In this document: positions 24,978 to 34,588 of the stretch, piece by piece
Layout: each line of letters opens with the position of its first letter
How positions within the stretch are numbered: position 1 is the stretch's first letter
NCBI RefSeq assembly: GCF_900169785.1
Contig: NZ_FWER01000011.1
Span: 62,001 to 126,000, forward strand
From: Rhizobium sullae
Lineage (GTDB): Bacteria > Pseudomonadota > Alphaproteobacteria > Rhizobiales > Rhizobiaceae
Direction: 5' to 3'
Length of the DNA: 64,000 nt
Notes under the pieces: generated by a model
Databases searched by the model: none
Seen by the model: the letters and a program-made list of their open reading frames with translations, nothing else
Told to the model about the DNA's origin: nothing
Program-made: the position numbers and the translations under genes

Positions 24978-25925
24978 GTGACCATGAGCAACCTTTCCCC
25001 TCAAAGGCCGGCGATGGACCCGGTCCTCCTTGCGAAGCTGACCGGGCGCCTCGGCGACCGGGCGACCATAGAAAAGCTCTGCGTTTCACTGTCGGAGGTC
25101 TATGGCGAATTCCTGCCGGATATTTTCAAGAGCGAAACCGGGCTAGACATTGCCGTCGCCTATCTTGGCTGCAGTTCCAGCTACAAGAACGACCTGATCG
25201 CCGACCTCGGCACCAATGTGACCCTTGTCGATGCGACGCTGCGCAACTGGTCGCAGAATATCACCTTTGCCTGCGGCAACAGCTTCGTTATCACACTGAT
25301 GGAAAACCTGCTTGGAGCTGCGTCCGATACGATCGAACAGCCGGCCGACAGGTTGCTCTCGGTCATCGAACTTGAACTTGCGGTCATGGTTTTCGAGAAG
25401 ATCGCCAATGTCTTCCGCTCCGCGGTCAATCCACCGGGCGGTTTCGAGCCCAGCCTTGAGCCCCCGCATGCGCTGGATTCGCGTGCCCGGCCCTCCAAAG
25501 ACACGCCGGACGAATTCGCCTCGGCGATCAACATGACGATCACGCTTTCGGGCATCACATCCGAATTCTCGGTGATCGTGCCCCAGGCGCCGCTGCTGAA
25601 GACGCAGATTTCGGCGCCGAAGGCGAAGACCCAGTCCGCCAAGTCTGAGGCATGGACCGAACAGCTCAGCGAACAGGTCCACCGGTCGCATGTGACGCTC
25701 GACGCGAAAATCCGCCTTCAGGACCTGACGTTGCGCACGATCTCCAAGCTCGCACCGGGCGACGTCATCCCCTTCCGCGACACCGGCGACGTCCGCGTTG
25801 AGGTCAGTGCCAACAGCAAGGAATTGTATGTGTGCGAGTTCGGGCGTTCCGGCGAAAATTACACCGTCCGGATCAAAGATACGATCAGCTCCGATGACGA
25901 GCTCATCCGTCATTTAATGAATTAA
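24978..25925 (+). CDS. fliM: Flagellar motor switch protein FliM
   Basis: A 315-residue switch protein of divergent rhizobial type. The middle domain (about 60-210) is CheC-like and the C-terminal part (about 225-310) is a SpoA/FliN-like barrel: [20 protein letters not shown], then LAPGDVIPF and [14 protein letters not shown]. FliM binds CheY-P and sits between FliG and FliN in the C-ring. The GTG at 24978 directly follows the motA stop; an ATG six bases later (24984) is an equally good start. Confidence 0.88.
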   Translation: MTMSNLSPQRPAMDPVLLAKLTGRLGDRATIEKLCVSLSEVYGEFLPDIFKSETGLDIAVAYLGCSSSYKNDLIADLGTNVTLVDATLRNWSQNITFACGNSFVITLMENLLGAASDTIEQPADRLLSVIELELAVMVFEKIANVFRSAVNPPGGFEPSLEPPHALDSRARPSKDTPDEFASAINMTITLSGITSEFSVIVPQAPLLKTQISAPKAKTQSAKSEAWTEQLSEQVHRSHVTLDAKIRLQDLTLRTISKLAPGDVIPFRDTGDVRVEVSANSKELYVCEFGRSGENYTVRIKDTISSDDELIRHLMN

Positions 25926-25989
25926 TCGGTTCCCGTCCCTTTCGCTGCAACGGCAGTTTGAGGCAAGTTTCAACTGGAATAGTGATTTC

Positions 25990-26562
25990 ATGGCTACGAA
26001 GAAAACACAGCAGAACGACGATCTGTCACTGGAGCTTCCAGGCAACGAAGCTGACCTCGATCAGGCGATCGATGATCTCCGCGGGGTTCTGAAGCAGGAT
26101 TCAGACGGCGAAGTTCCAGAGTTGGGCGAAGAAGCCGATGTTTTCGGCGCCGGAACCGGTACCGATCTGTCGGCTTTCGGCGACTTCGGCAGTGACAGCA
26201 CAGCCGAGACACCCTTCGGCAACGGCGACTTTGGCGGCTCTTCGGATTTCGGCGACACCGGTTTCTCCGCGGCGATCGTCGAACCGGCACCGCTTGGCAG
26301 CGCGCTTTCTTCGAACTTCGAACTGATCATGGACATTCCGATCGACGTCCAGATCATGCTCGGCAGCAGCCGCATGCAGGTTTCCGGCCTGATGAATCTC
26401 AACGAAGGCGCCACCATCGCCCTCGACAAGAAGATTGGCGAGCCGGTTGAGATCATGGTGAACGGCCGCAAGATCGCACGTGGCGAAATCACCGTCCTGG
26501 AGAATGACGACACCCGCTTTGGGGTTAAACTGATAGAAGTTCTGAGCACCAAAAAAGCCTGA
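25990..26562 (+). CDS. fliN: Flagellar motor switch protein FliN
   Basis: A 190-residue protein. The C-terminal 80 residues are the SpoA/FliN domain ([20 protein letters not shown], then [20 protein letters not shown]). The first 100 residues are an acidic, Gly/Phe/Asp-rich extension ([17 protein letters not shown]) that makes it longer than the enterobacterial protein, as is usual in rhizobia. It forms the base of the C-ring and contacts FliH. It lies 64 bases after fliM. Confidence 0.94.
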   Translation: MATKKTQQNDDLSLELPGNEADLDQAIDDLRGVLKQDSDGEVPELGEEADVFGAGTGTDLSAFGDFGSDSTAETPFGNGDFGGSSDFGDTGFSAAIVEPAPLGSALSSNFELIMDIPIDVQIMLGSSRMQVSGLMNLNEGATIALDKKIGEPVEIMVNGRKIARGEITVLENDDTRFGVKLIEVLSTKKA

Positions 26563-26590
26563 CCCCGGTTAGGGGCGGAGAGGTTAGACC

Positions 26591-27631
26591 ATGATGGACT
26601 TTGACGATTTCGGCGGCGCACTTGCCGGGAAACCGTTGACCCAGGCTGAAAAAGCGGCGGCTGTACTCCTCGCTATGGGGAAGGGAGTCGCAGGCCGGCT
26701 GTTGAAATATTTCACCCAGGCCGAGTTGCAGACGATCATATCTTCCGCTCAGGCTCTGCGAGCCATTCCGCCGGACGAGCTGCTTGGCCTAGTGGCCGAA
26801 TTCGAAGACCTCTTCACCGAAGGCGCCGGCCTGATGGACAATGCCAAGGCAATCGAGAGCATTCTCGAAGAGGGCCTGACGCCGGACGAGGTAGACAGCC
26901 TTCTCGGCCGCCGCACAGCATTCCAAGCATACGAAACCTCCATCTGGGACCGTCTCGGCGAGGGGGATCCGGCCTTCATCGGCAAGTTCCTGCTGCGCGA
27001 ACATCCGCAGACCGTTGCCTATATTCTTTCGATGATGCCGTCTTCCTTCGGCGCCAAGGTGCTGATGCAGCTTCCGGACAGCCGCCGCGCGGACATCATG
27101 AACCGCACCGTCAACCTGAAATCCGTCAGCCCCAAAGCCGCTCAAATCATCGAGAAGCAGGTGGTGACGCTGCTGGCCGAAGTCGAAGCCGAGAAGAACT
27201 CGATCGGATCGAACAAGGTTGCCGAACTCATGAACGAGATGGACAAGCCGCAGGTCGACACGTTGCTCACCTCGCTGGAGTCGATCAGCCGCGAATCCGT
27301 CAACAAGGTTCGCCCGAAGATCTTCCTCTTCGACGACATTCTCTACATGCCGCAACGCAGCCGCGTCATGCTGCTCAACGATATCTCCGCCGACGTTCTC
27401 ACCATGGCTTTGCGCGGCGCGTCGGCCGAAATCCGCGAGGCAGTTCTCTCCTCGATCAGCCCGCGCCAGCGCCGCATGATCGAATCGGACCTGCAGAGCG
27501 GCACTGCCGGCATCAATCCGCGCGAGATCGCCATTGCCCGGCGTGCCGTCGCCCAAGAAGCGATTCGCCTGGCAAACTCCGGCCAGATCCAGCTCAAGGA
27601 GGCGGAGAGCGGAGCGCCGGCAGCAGCCTAA
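26591..27631 (+). CDS. fliG: Flagellar motor switch protein FliG
   Basis: A 346-residue torque protein with all three domains. The N-terminal FliF-binding part (LTQAEKAAAVLLAMGKGVAG), the middle ARM-like part (EHPQTVAYILSMM) and the C-terminal charged motor part (LFDDILYMPQRSRVMLLNDI; ISPRQRRMIESDL) are present. The start is given at the first of two adjacent ATG codons (26591/26594). It lies 28 bases after fliN; a GC-rich hairpin follows before flhB. Confidence 0.96.
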   Translation: MMDFDDFGGALAGKPLTQAEKAAAVLLAMGKGVAGRLLKYFTQAELQTIISSAQALRAIPPDELLGLVAEFEDLFTEGAGLMDNAKAIESILEEGLTPDEVDSLLGRRTAFQAYETSIWDRLGEGDPAFIGKFLLREHPQTVAYILSMMPSSFGAKVLMQLPDSRRADIMNRTVNLKSVSPKAAQIIEKQVVTLLAEVEAEKNSIGSNKVAELMNEMDKPQVDTLLTSLESISRESVNKVRPKIFLFDDILYMPQRSRVMLLNDISADVLTMALRGASAEIREAVLSSISPRQRRMIESDLQSGTAGINPREIAIARRAVAQEAIRLANSGQIQLKEAESGAPAAA

Positions 27632-27714
27632 GCTTCCTGCTTCTGTTGACAACCCGGCGAGAAACCGTTCCCGGCGTTGATCACGATGTACCGCAAGACT
27701 ACGCTTTTCGGAAC

Positions 27715-27740
27715 GGGCCGCGCCTTGCTGCGGCCCTTTC
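27715..27740 (+). terminator. Hairpin between fliG and flhB
   Basis: GGGCCGC-GCCTTGCT-GCGGCCC-TTTCC forms a 7-bp perfect stem 84 bases past fliG and just upstream of the flhB ribosome-binding site (GGAGGG). The T-run is short, so it may be a partial terminator or a translation-affecting structure. Confidence 0.45.
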
Positions 27741-27761
27741 CATTGATGGAGGGCCGCGAAC

Positions 27762-28841
27762 TTGGCTGATGAGGACAAGGACAGCAAAACAGAAGCCCCG
27801 ACGGCGAAAAAGCAGGCCGACGCGGCCGAGAAAGGTAATACGCCCTTCTCACGCGAAGTGCCGATCTTCGCCACCGTTCTTGCGACCTTTATCTATCTGA
27901 CCTTCTATCTGCCCGATGGCATCAGCCGCGTCAGCGAATCGCTTCGTGACATCTTCGAACAGCCGGACCAGTGGAAGATCGAGACCGGGCCGGACGCGAT
28001 GTCACTCTTCGTGCATCTCGGCTGGGTGAGCGCCGTGCTTCTCACCCCTGCCATGCTGCTGTTCATGATCTTCGGCGTCGTAGCCTCCATAAGCCAAAAT
28101 CTTCCTACTCCAGTTCTCGAACGCATCCGTCCGCAGCTGTCGCGCCTTTCGCCGGCCAAGGGCTTTGCGCGCATCTTCAGCGTGCCCGGCTTGATCGAAT
28201 TCGGCAAATCGCTCTTCAAGATCCTGATCGTCGGAGTGATCATGTTCTTCGTGCTGAAGAGCGAATACTTCAACGCGATCGATGCGATGTTCTCCGACCC
28301 ACAAACCTTCTTCGCGCGGACGATGACGATCATGCGCAAGATCGTGCTGGTCGTACTTTTCGCAACGGCCGTCGTTGCGATCGCGGACTTCTTCTGGTCG
28401 CGACATCACTGGTTCACCGAACTCAAGATGACGCGGCACGAAGTGAAGGAAGAAAACAAGCAGGCGCAGGGCGACCCGTTCGTGAAGGGCCGCCAGCGCT
28501 CGCTGATGCGGGACCGTGCCCGCCGCCGCATGATTGCCAATGTCGAACGCGCCACGCTCGTCATCGCCAACCCGACGCACTATGCCGTGGCGCTGCGTTA
28601 TGTGCGCGAGGAAAACGATGCGCCGGTGGTTCTGGCCAAGGGTCAGGACCTTATTGCGTTGAAAATCAGAGAGATAGCCGAAAAGAATGGGATTCCTGTT
28701 TTCGAGGATCCGCCTCTTGCCCGCTCCATGTTTGCGCAAGTCTCGATCGATAGTGTCATCCCGTCAGTATTCTACAAGGCCGTGGCAGAGCTCATTCACC
28801 GGGTTTATGCTGCCGACGCCAGGAACAAACGGGTAAGATAA
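27762..28841 (+). CDS. flhB: Flagellar export switch protein FlhB
   Basis: A 359-residue export-gate protein with four membrane helices (about 33-50, 87-110, 150-170, 190-212) and a cytoplasmic autoprotease domain whose NPTH cleavage site is at residues 270-273. Cleavage sets substrate specificity in response to FliK. The start codon is TTG at 27762, giving [14 protein letters not shown], typical of the family, with GGAGGG upstream. It is followed five bases later by orf146. Confidence 0.95.
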   Translation: MADEDKDSKTEAPTAKKQADAAEKGNTPFSREVPIFATVLATFIYLTFYLPDGISRVSESLRDIFEQPDQWKIETGPDAMSLFVHLGWVSAVLLTPAMLLFMIFGVVASISQNLPTPVLERIRPQLSRLSPAKGFARIFSVPGLIEFGKSLFKILIVGVIMFFVLKSEYFNAIDAMFSDPQTFFARTMTIMRKIVLVVLFATAVVAIADFFWSRHHWFTELKMTRHEVKEENKQAQGDPFVKGRQRSLMRDRARRRMIANVERATLVIANPTHYAVALRYVREENDAPVVLAKGQDLIALKIREIAEKNGIPVFEDPPLARSMFAQVSIDSVIPSVFYKAVAELIHRVYAADARNKRVR

Positions 28842-28846
28842 GCCGA

Positions 28847-29287
28847 ATGAAGAAATGCCCCTACTCTTCTCAGCGTGAAAGAATTCTTGCCGAAGCCATC
28901 AGCCCGGTTGCGACCGAGCTTCGGCTTCTCGACGCTTCGGATCTCATTTCGCTGCTGCGCTTCGAGTATTACGGCAGCATCGCCGATCTGGTTGCGTCGG
29001 CTGCAGAGCTGTTCTTTCATCCCGGCACCGTCAATTTCGGCCTTGGGGGCAGTTACACGCTGGAATGGGGCGGCAAGCCCGAGGTCGTCCTCGATCTCGA
29101 GATCAAGCCACGCGGCGTGACGGTCTATGCGCAGCTCACGATGGCGGAGCAGCATGCCGGTATCGAGATCAACCATATCGCCTTCCAGGATCCGTCTGCC
29201 GATCCGGACGTGAACACGGCCTTCCTCGAACGCAGCCTGCGTGAAAGCCGGTACAATACCCGGCCGCTTCAGGCGCTTGCGGGCTGA
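28847..29287 (+). CDS. Hypothetical protein at the end of the motA-flhB operon
   Basis: A 146-residue soluble protein, start ATG at 28847, five bases after flhB. No membrane segment or signal peptide. The middle contains VNFGLGGSYTLEWGGKPEVV and LDLEIKPRGVTVYAQLTMAE, probably strands, and the C-terminus is Arg/Asn-rich. I do not recognise a family. An uncharacterised ORF occupies this position next to visR in related rhizobial clusters, which favours a real gene with a flagellar or accessory role. Confidence 0.75.
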   Translation: MKKCPYSSQRERILAEAISPVATELRLLDASDLISLLRFEYYGSIADLVASAAELFFHPGTVNFGLGGSYTLEWGGKPEVVLDLEIKPRGVTVYAQLTMAEQHAGIEINHIAFQDPSADPDVNTAFLERSLRESRYNTRPLQALAG

Positions 29288-29314
29288 TCGATACTTCAGT
29301 TTCAGGCTTGGAAG

Positions 29315-29345
29315 AACCCGGCCGGTTTATCCGCGCCGGGTTTGG
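29315..29345. terminator. Bidirectional terminator between orf146 and visR
   Basis: AACCCGGC-...-GCCGGGTT forms an 8-bp stem with a 12-base loop, flanked by TTTGG on one side and TTC on the other, between convergent genes. Confidence 0.7.
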
Positions 29346-29357
29346 CAATTGGCCCCT

Positions 29358-30107
29358 TCAGCTGATGTAGCCGAGGCGGATCGCCTTGGCGATCGCCTGG
29401 ATGCGGTTGACCGAATCCAGCTTGATCGTCGCCGAGCCGAGGTAAGCATTCACGGTATGGACTGAAAGTCCGAGCTTGTCGGCAATCTCTTCGCTGATGC
29501 GCCCGTCGCCCGCAAGCTGCAGGCAGGCAATCTCGCGCTCGCTCAGTGTTTCCGCCGCCGCTACGCGGCGCTCATCCATCGAGAGCAGATCCATCATGAC
29601 CTGGCAGCTGCGGCCATGAAGCTCCACGATCATGTCGCTGCCGGGATCGAGGTAATCGCCCATGAAGATGACGAACCCGTTTCCTGCCGTACCGAGCCGC
29701 ACAGGAAAAGCGAGGCCTGAAAATGGCAGAATACCGTCCTTCAGTCGCGTCATGAACGGCGCGAAATCGGTCGAGCCGGGCGCGGTGCGATCATGGCCGC
29801 CGGCCCACGACAAGGGCAAAAGGGATTTTTCGATGTGGTCCAGCAGCGCATCGCCATAGGCATCCACAAGTGCCTTGCTGGAGGCCACCGCAGCCGACAG
29901 CCCCCAGTTTTCCAATTCGCAGACCAGACGCTGCTTCGCAGGTAGGCCCGAGCCGCTCATCCGGTAGACCGCGAAATTCTGGGCGTCCGCCAGCTTCTGC
30001 ATCGCGACCAGCCGCGGGAAGAGATCGGAGCGGCTGCTTACCCTGTTCACACGTATGCTGCGGATGTGTTCGGTACTACCCATCGCCCTGCTTGACGAAT
30101 GCCCCAT
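29358..30107 (-). CDS. visR: LuxR-type motility master regulator VisR
   Basis: A 249-residue regulator with an N-terminal ligand-binding-like domain (about 15-170) and a C-terminal LuxR helix-turn-helix (about 183-245; LSEREIACLQLAGDG, then LGLSVHTVNAYLGSATIKL). In Sinorhizobium VisR forms a heterodimer with VisN that activates rem and so the whole flagellar regulon. It lies nine bases after visN. An internal ATG at 30083 is an alternative start. Confidence 0.92.
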   Translation of the reverse strand: MGHSSSRAMGSTEHIRSIRVNRVSSRSDLFPRLVAMQKLADAQNFAVYRMSGSGLPAKQRLVCELENWGLSAAVASSKALVDAYGDALLDHIEKSLLPLSWAGGHDRTAPGSTDFAPFMTRLKDGILPFSGLAFPVRLGTAGNGFVIFMGDYLDPGSDMIVELHGRSCQVMMDLLSMDERRVAAAETLSEREIACLQLAGDGRISEEIADKLGLSVHTVNAYLGSATIKLDSVNRIQAIAKAIRLGYIS

Positions 30108-30116
30108 AAATTCCCC

Positions 30117-30857
30117 TCAGACGAGATTATTTCTCACCGCAAACGCTATCGCCTCGGAGCGAGTCTTAGTCGCTGTCTTTCGCATGACGCTCGTAATGTA
30201 GTTGTTGATCGTATTGCGGGAGATGCCCAGGATCATCGCGATCTCATCGCTGGTTTTGCCTTCGGCGATCCAGAAGAGACATTCGAGCTCCCGCTCCGTC
30301 AGCTCGAAATCGCGGTCCACCCGGGTGCCGGCGCACTGGAGGGAGCTCGCGAGATAGCCTGCAAGAAGCCCGACGTCCCTCAGCCGTTCCGGCGACAGGA
30401 TAAACCCGTCATCGAAGAGAAACATCAACGATAGCCGCGAGCGACCGACATTGAACGTCAAGGAACAATACTGGCGGCTGGCGCCATCCGGCACATGGGT
30501 ATTGTCGGGGAGGAGTGCAAAATGCGGCTGGAAGAGCTGCATGCATTTTTCCAGCTCGGTCGTGCGCGCATAGCTGTTGGTCAATGCCGCCGCCAGATCC
30601 TTCACGAGGTCGAACGGCCAGTCCGAGGATACGATAGAATCGAGGCCGGCTTCCTGAATGAGATCGGAGCGCGCCAGCAGGTAATGCGACGCCCCAACGT
30701 AATCCGTCAGCGTGCGAAGTGCCGCCTGCAACCTGCCGCTGTCGGCAATTTCGCTAAGTTGCCCAATGAGCTCCTCGCGGGAGCAAAGGCTGATAGCCTG
30801 GAGACCGACGAAATTCGCGGCCTGATTTTCGCCCTTAAGCAGTGTGTGCATATCCAT
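30117..30857 (-). CDS. visN: LuxR-type motility master regulator VisN
   Basis: A 246-residue partner of VisR: N-terminal sensor-like domain (about 15-165; TDYVGASHYLLARSDLI) and C-terminal LuxR domain (about 178-240; LTERELECLFWIAEGKTSDE, then GISRNTINNYITSVMRK). The reading frame continues 30 codons upstream of 30857, but that part has no family likeness, so MDMHTLLKGENQA is taken as the start. A palindromic element lies 123 bases upstream (30980-30996). Confidence 0.9.
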   Translation of the reverse strand: MDMHTLLKGENQAANFVGLQAISLCSREELIGQLSEIADSGRLQAALRTLTDYVGASHYLLARSDLIQEAGLDSIVSSDWPFDLVKDLAAALTNSYARTTELEKCMQLFQPHFALLPDNTHVPDGASRQYCSLTFNVGRSRLSLMFLFDDGFILSPERLRDVGLLAGYLASSLQCAGTRVDRDFELTERELECLFWIAEGKTSDEIAMILGISRNTINNYITSVMRKTATKTRSEAIAFAVRNNLV

Positions 30858-30979
30858 AGGCAGCGTCCCGCGCGGCTGAGTGCCCGTCTCTGCAAGGCAT
30901 TGTTGCGCAGGACCTACGCGGCCTGCCGCAATGACTAGACGAATCACCCAAGGGTAAGTCAGACGTCAGAAACTACCAT

Positions 30980-30996
30980 ATCCGAGTTCTTGGGAT
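30980..30996. promoter_or_regulatory. Imperfect palindrome upstream of visN
   Basis: ATCCGAGTTCTTGGGAT, followed by TTAC. It closely resembles ATCCCGAAATCTTGGGAT upstream of the luxR-type gene at 50211-50906; TCTTGGGAT-TAC is shared with one difference. It is a candidate operator for a LuxR-type dimer. Confidence 0.4.
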
Positions 30997-31410
30997 TTAC
31001 TCTTGCCGCTTTCCGTGCGCGTGATTCGCGCTCAGACATCGCTTGATTAGATAGTCTTGAACCTATGGTGATTCTCTCAGTCTCGCAACACAACACTCGT
31101 TATAGGCGAGTCATCAATATGAGCAATTCTTTGACGCAATTCATACATACTTTAAATGCAGCTAATTCTAATTTGAATATCACGAACAAATCCGCCGATA
31201 CTGCAGGTCACATATGACTATGTATTTATGAAATAAAACTTTCGACCTTAAACAATCTTCCTGCCAAGTGATTTCTTCTGATTTATAAAAGTGAAACGTT
31301 CGCTCTCGCCTGATCCGGCAACAATCAAGCACCTTTTCAATCTTGTGCAAAATATGTCCCGCTCGGGTGCCTGCTGATAACAAATCCGTGATCACGCTGA
31401 CGGTGGACAT

Positions 31411-31436
31411 TAAAAAAGGCCGGTCTCCCGGCCTTT
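31411..31436 (-). terminator. Rho-independent terminator of fliF
   Basis: On the minus strand AAAGGCCGG-GAGA-CCGGCC is followed by TTTTTTAATG, directly past the fliF stop. It ends the che-fliF transcription unit. Confidence 0.9.
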
Positions 31437-31439
31437 CGT

Positions 31440-33131
31440 TTAAGCGGCGTTGTCCACGGCCCATTTCCTGAGGATTTTCGCGGCGCGCTCCTCGTTGATC
31501 TCGACCATTCGCGCGAGCTTCCGTTCCGGGCCTTCCTTGACGCGGCGGTTGAAGTTTCCGTCGTCGTCGCCCAGGCTGAGCAGATCCTCCGTGCTGTCGA
31601 AGCCGAAGTCCGAGCCGAAGCCGTCCATGAGCGCGCCGCCGGCAGCCGTTCCTCCGGCCGGTGCGAAATCCGGCAGTTCCAGGCCTACGCTTTCGGCAGA
31701 CGTGTCGCCGATTGCGCCCACGCCGCCACCGCTGATGCTGCGCACCAGAGGCCGCACGCCCATCCAGACTACCACGAAGGCGACGCCCAGGAAGGCAAGC
31801 GAGTTGATGATGCCGGCCAGGTTGCGGCTCAGCATGTCGAGGATGCGAACGCCGCCGGCGGCATCTTCGAGAAGCTGGTTCTCGAGGAAATCCATCGCCG
31901 TGACCGTGACGACGTCGCCTCGATCGGCACTGATCCCGGCTGCAGACGTCACGATCTTGTTCATCTCGGCGAGATAGGCGTCGATCTTTGCCTGATCGGC
32001 AGGTTCGCCAACCATCTGGGCAACACGGCCCTTGTTGACGACAACGGCGATCGAAAGCTTCTCGATCTTGTAGCTGCTACGGGTCGTGGCAGTGGTCTTG
32101 CTGTTGATCTCGTAGTTGGTCTGCTCTTCCTTCTTGTCCGACTTGTCTTGTGATTCCGGATTGTTGCTTCCGCCCTGCTCGGGTGCGGCCTGCGGAACGT
32201 TCTGCTCGACGGTCGTCGCGTTGTCGGACTGCTTCTGCTGCGACTGGGAGGCTTCCTTGGTGGTGCGCACGGACCGCTCCACCTTCGATTCCGGATCGTA
32301 GACCGTCTCCTGGATCTGCTGCGCGTCCGTGTTGAGATCGGCCGTCACGCTGGAGCGGAAATTGTCCATGCCGAGGAAGGGCGCCAGCGCCTTGTCGATA
32401 TTCGATTCGACTTCCTGCTGGACGTTCTGGACGATGTTTAGCGAGCGGTTCAGCGAGCTGTTGCTCGCCTCGTCGCCGGAGGCCAGCAGCTGGCCGGCGG
32501 AATCGAGAATCGTCACGTCATCGACGTCAAGCCCCGGCACGGCCGAGGCGACGAGGTGGCGGATCGAGGTGGCTGCACTTCGGCCCGCCGCAGCACTCGC
32601 CCGGATCATGACGGAGGCTGTCGGCTTCTGCTCCGCCTTGCGGAAGTTTCCGACCTCCGGCATGACGATATGGACGCGTGCGGCGGTGATGCCGGAGATG
32701 GACTGAATGGTGCGGCCTACTTCACCCTCGAGCGCACGGACGCGCGTGACTTCCTGCATGAACGAGGTAAGGCCGAGCGAGCCGACATTGTCGAACAATT
32801 CGTAGCCTGCGTTGGCGCTGTTCGGCAGCCCGCGCTCGGCAAGCAGCAGGCGGGCCTTGCCCGTCATGCCGGCGGGCACCGTAATGCTCGAACCGTCGGA
32901 ACCGACCTGGAAGCCGATATTGGCCTCCGCAAGAGCCATGCTGATTTGATTGAGGTCAGGAGTATCAAGGCCGACATAGAGCGTTTCCTGCGCCGGCTTG
33001 TTGACGAAAAAGGCTGCAGCCAAAATGATTGCGATGGAAAAAACGCCAACACCAGCGAGTGCCAACAAGCGGGTTCGCCCCAGCGAACCTAAGTTCCTAG
33101 TGAGCTGAACTAATTGATTTAACAGATTCAT
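31440..33131 (-). CDS. fliF: Flagellar MS-ring protein FliF
   Basis: A 563-residue MS-ring protein with membrane helices at about 22-43 and 445-468 flanking a large periplasmic part. Family motifs: ISMALAEANIGFQVGSDG, GLTSFMQEVTRVRALEGEVG and VRVHIVMPE-like ARVHIVMPEVGNFRK. The acidic C-terminus (LGDDDGNFNRRVKEGPERKL) binds FliG. It follows cheT by 110 bases and ends in a strong terminator, so it may be read from the che operon, its own promoter, or both. Confidence 0.96.
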   Translation of the reverse strand: MNLLNQLVQLTRNLGSLGRTRLLALAGVGVFSIAIILAAAFFVNKPAQETLYVGLDTPDLNQISMALAEANIGFQVGSDGSSITVPAGMTGKARLLLAERGLPNSANAGYELFDNVGSLGLTSFMQEVTRVRALEGEVGRTIQSISGITAARVHIVMPEVGNFRKAEQKPTASVMIRASAAAGRSAATSIRHLVASAVPGLDVDDVTILDSAGQLLASGDEASNSSLNRSLNIVQNVQQEVESNIDKALAPFLGMDNFRSSVTADLNTDAQQIQETVYDPESKVERSVRTTKEASQSQQKQSDNATTVEQNVPQAAPEQGGSNNPESQDKSDKKEEQTNYEINSKTTATTRSSYKIEKLSIAVVVNKGRVAQMVGEPADQAKIDAYLAEMNKIVTSAAGISADRGDVVTVTAMDFLENQLLEDAAGGVRILDMLSRNLAGIINSLAFLGVAFVVVWMGVRPLVRSISGGGVGAIGDTSAESVGLELPDFAPAGGTAAGGALMDGFGSDFGFDSTEDLLSLGDDDGNFNRRVKEGPERKLARMVEINEERAAKILRKWAVDNAA

Positions 33132-33241
33132 TCTGTTCTCGCACGATCCGTCAAAGACAAAACAGGCTTATTGCCTCATTCCTTGATAGACGGCGAAACT
33201 TGTGCGAGCGTTTCGTCAGAGCAGGCTGGGAAACTGAAAAA

Positions 33242-33631
33242 TCAGAAGAAATCGAAGTCGCCGGCCGCCTTGCTGAGCGGCTGGGAATGGCCGTGGCGCG
33301 TGGCGCCGCCGAGCGCTTTCTGCATCTCGGCAAGCTTGACGAGACTGAGCGCGGTTGCGACGTCAACAGCCCAGCTTTGCGGAATTTCACCTGTGATCGT
33401 GTCGATGAATTCAGCCAGACCACGGGCTTTCTGGACGGCAAGATCGATGCCCTGCATGATTTTCATGCTGTCCGGCGAATTCAGGACATCGGCGCCGCCG
33501 ATTTCGAGAAGCTGCGGCTCGATGCGTTCGATGAGGTAAGCGACATCATGCAGTTCGGAAACGATGCGCATGAGGATATCCGGAAGCGCCTCGACCGGCG
33601 AAGGCGGCTCGATCGGTCCACTGAAAGTCAT
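33242..33631 (-). CDS. cheT: Chemotaxis protein CheT (small CheZ-like protein)
   Basis: A 129-residue helical protein, last gene of the che operon. It has no wider family resemblance I can see, but contains DLAVQ (about residues 63-67), matching the D-x-x-x-Q catalytic motif of CheY-P phosphatases such as CheZ. The Sinorhizobium gene in this place is named cheT and takes part in signal termination and adaptation. It begins 16 bases after cheD. The C-terminus (AAGDFDFF) is hydrophobic and acidic, reminiscent of the CheY-binding tail of CheZ. Confidence 0.85.
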   Translation of the reverse strand: MTFSGPIEPPSPVEALPDILMRIVSELHDVAYLIERIEPQLLEIGGADVLNSPDSMKIMQGIDLAVQKARGLAEFIDTITGEIPQSWAVDVATALSLVKLAEMQKALGGATRHGHSQPLSKAAGDFDFF

Positions 33632-33647
33632 AGAAAAATCCTTGTCA

Positions 33648-34202
33648 TCAGAAAAATTCGATACTTGTTTCGACCGGCTTCTGCGGCGTGACGGGACGCT
33701 GTTCGAGAGCCACCGTTTTCTGCGTTTCGGCGCCCGTCAGCGGGTACTGGCGCGCGCGGCCTGAAACCGGCCAGTATTCGAGCTTGCGGCCATGTTCGCC
33801 GCCGGTGCTGGAGCTGACGACCGGGATGCCTTCGTCCCTCAGGAACTGCATGGCGAAGGCGGCGTTCTGCTCGCCGACATTGGAGAATGTCGAGATCGTC
33901 TTCGCCCCGCCGAAAATCTTTGCCTCCAGGCGGTCGCGGCGCGCGCCCTGCTTCAGAAGGCCGTTGATCAGCAATTCCATCAGATGAACGCCATAGCGTG
34001 TGGCGTCCCCGCCGCTCATCGGCGTATTGCCCGTGCCTGGCAGCAGGAAGTGGTTCATTCCGCCCACACCGGCCACGGGATCGCGCAGACAGGCAGCCAC
34101 ACACGAGCCAAGAATGGTCGTCAGAACCGCGCCCGGATCATTCAAGACCTTCCATTCGCCTTGAATGATATGAACGCGGCGGGCTGCTGCCTCGACATTC
34201 AT
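33648..34202 (-). CDS. cheD: Chemoreceptor glutamine deamidase CheD
   Basis: A 184-residue enzyme that deamidates Gln side chains of chemoreceptors. The catalytic pair is visible as C34 in [11 protein letters not shown] and H51 in [10 protein letters not shown], with KIFGGAKTI further on. It overlaps cheY2 by four bases in the che operon. Confidence 0.95.
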   Translation of the reverse strand: MNVEAAARRVHIIQGEWKVLNDPGAVLTTILGSCVAACLRDPVAGVGGMNHFLLPGTGNTPMSGGDATRYGVHLMELLINGLLKQGARRDRLEAKIFGGAKTISTFSNVGEQNAAFAMQFLRDEGIPVVSSSTGGEHGRKLEYWPVSGRARQYPLTGAETQKTVALEQRPVTPQKPVETSIEFF

Positions 34203-34588
34203 TTCAGCGCTCCAAACACGGCTTCGATAGCCGCTTTCATCTTTTCGATGGTGAAGGGCTTCGCAAGCACGTTGTTGGCGCCGAGCTGGGCAGCCTTCTG
34301 CACGAGAGCGCGATCGCCCTGCGCCGTCAGGATGATGAAGGCGGCCTTCTTGGTTGCCGGATTGGTGCGCACGGCCTGCAGCAGGCCTAGACCATCCATC
34401 TTTGGCATGTTGAAGTCCGAGATCACCAGGTGATGCGGCTGCTGGGCCATGATCTTCATGCCCTGCTCGCCGTCGCCGGCAGCCGTGATCTGCTTGAAGC
34501 CGAGCTGGGTCAGCGCATCGCTGAGCAGCAACCGGCTCGTGACCTGATCGTCGACGATCAGAACTTTGATTTTCTCCGCAATCGACAT
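34199..34588 (-). CDS. cheY2: Chemotaxis response regulator CheY2
   Basis: A 129-residue single receiver domain: VDD at 12-14, phosphoacceptor D58 in VISDFNMPK, and the conserved Lys in NVLAKPF. In Sinorhizobium CheY2-P is the main regulator that slows the motor, whereas CheY1 acts as a phosphate sink. It abuts cheB (one-base overlap) and cheD (four-base overlap). Confidence 0.95.
   Translation of the reverse strand: MSIAEKIKVLIVDDQVTSRLLLSDALTQLGFKQITAAGDGEQGMKIMAQQPHHLVISDFNMPKMDGLGLLQAVRTNPATKKAAFIILTAQGDRALVQKAAQLGANNVLAKPFTIEKMKAAIEAVFGALK

Larger units (their letters stand above)
30858..31439. other. Long intergenic region upstream of visN
   Basis: 582 bases, AT-rich between about 31060 and 31330, with no convincing ORF. 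It should hold the visN promoter and ends with the fliF terminator. The ORFs that extend into it show no family features. Confidence 0.55.

Noticed and set aside
31180..31464. A 94-codon minus-strand frame downstream of fliF
   Set aside because: It spans the fliF terminator and AT-rich non-coding sequence and lacks a ribosome-binding site.
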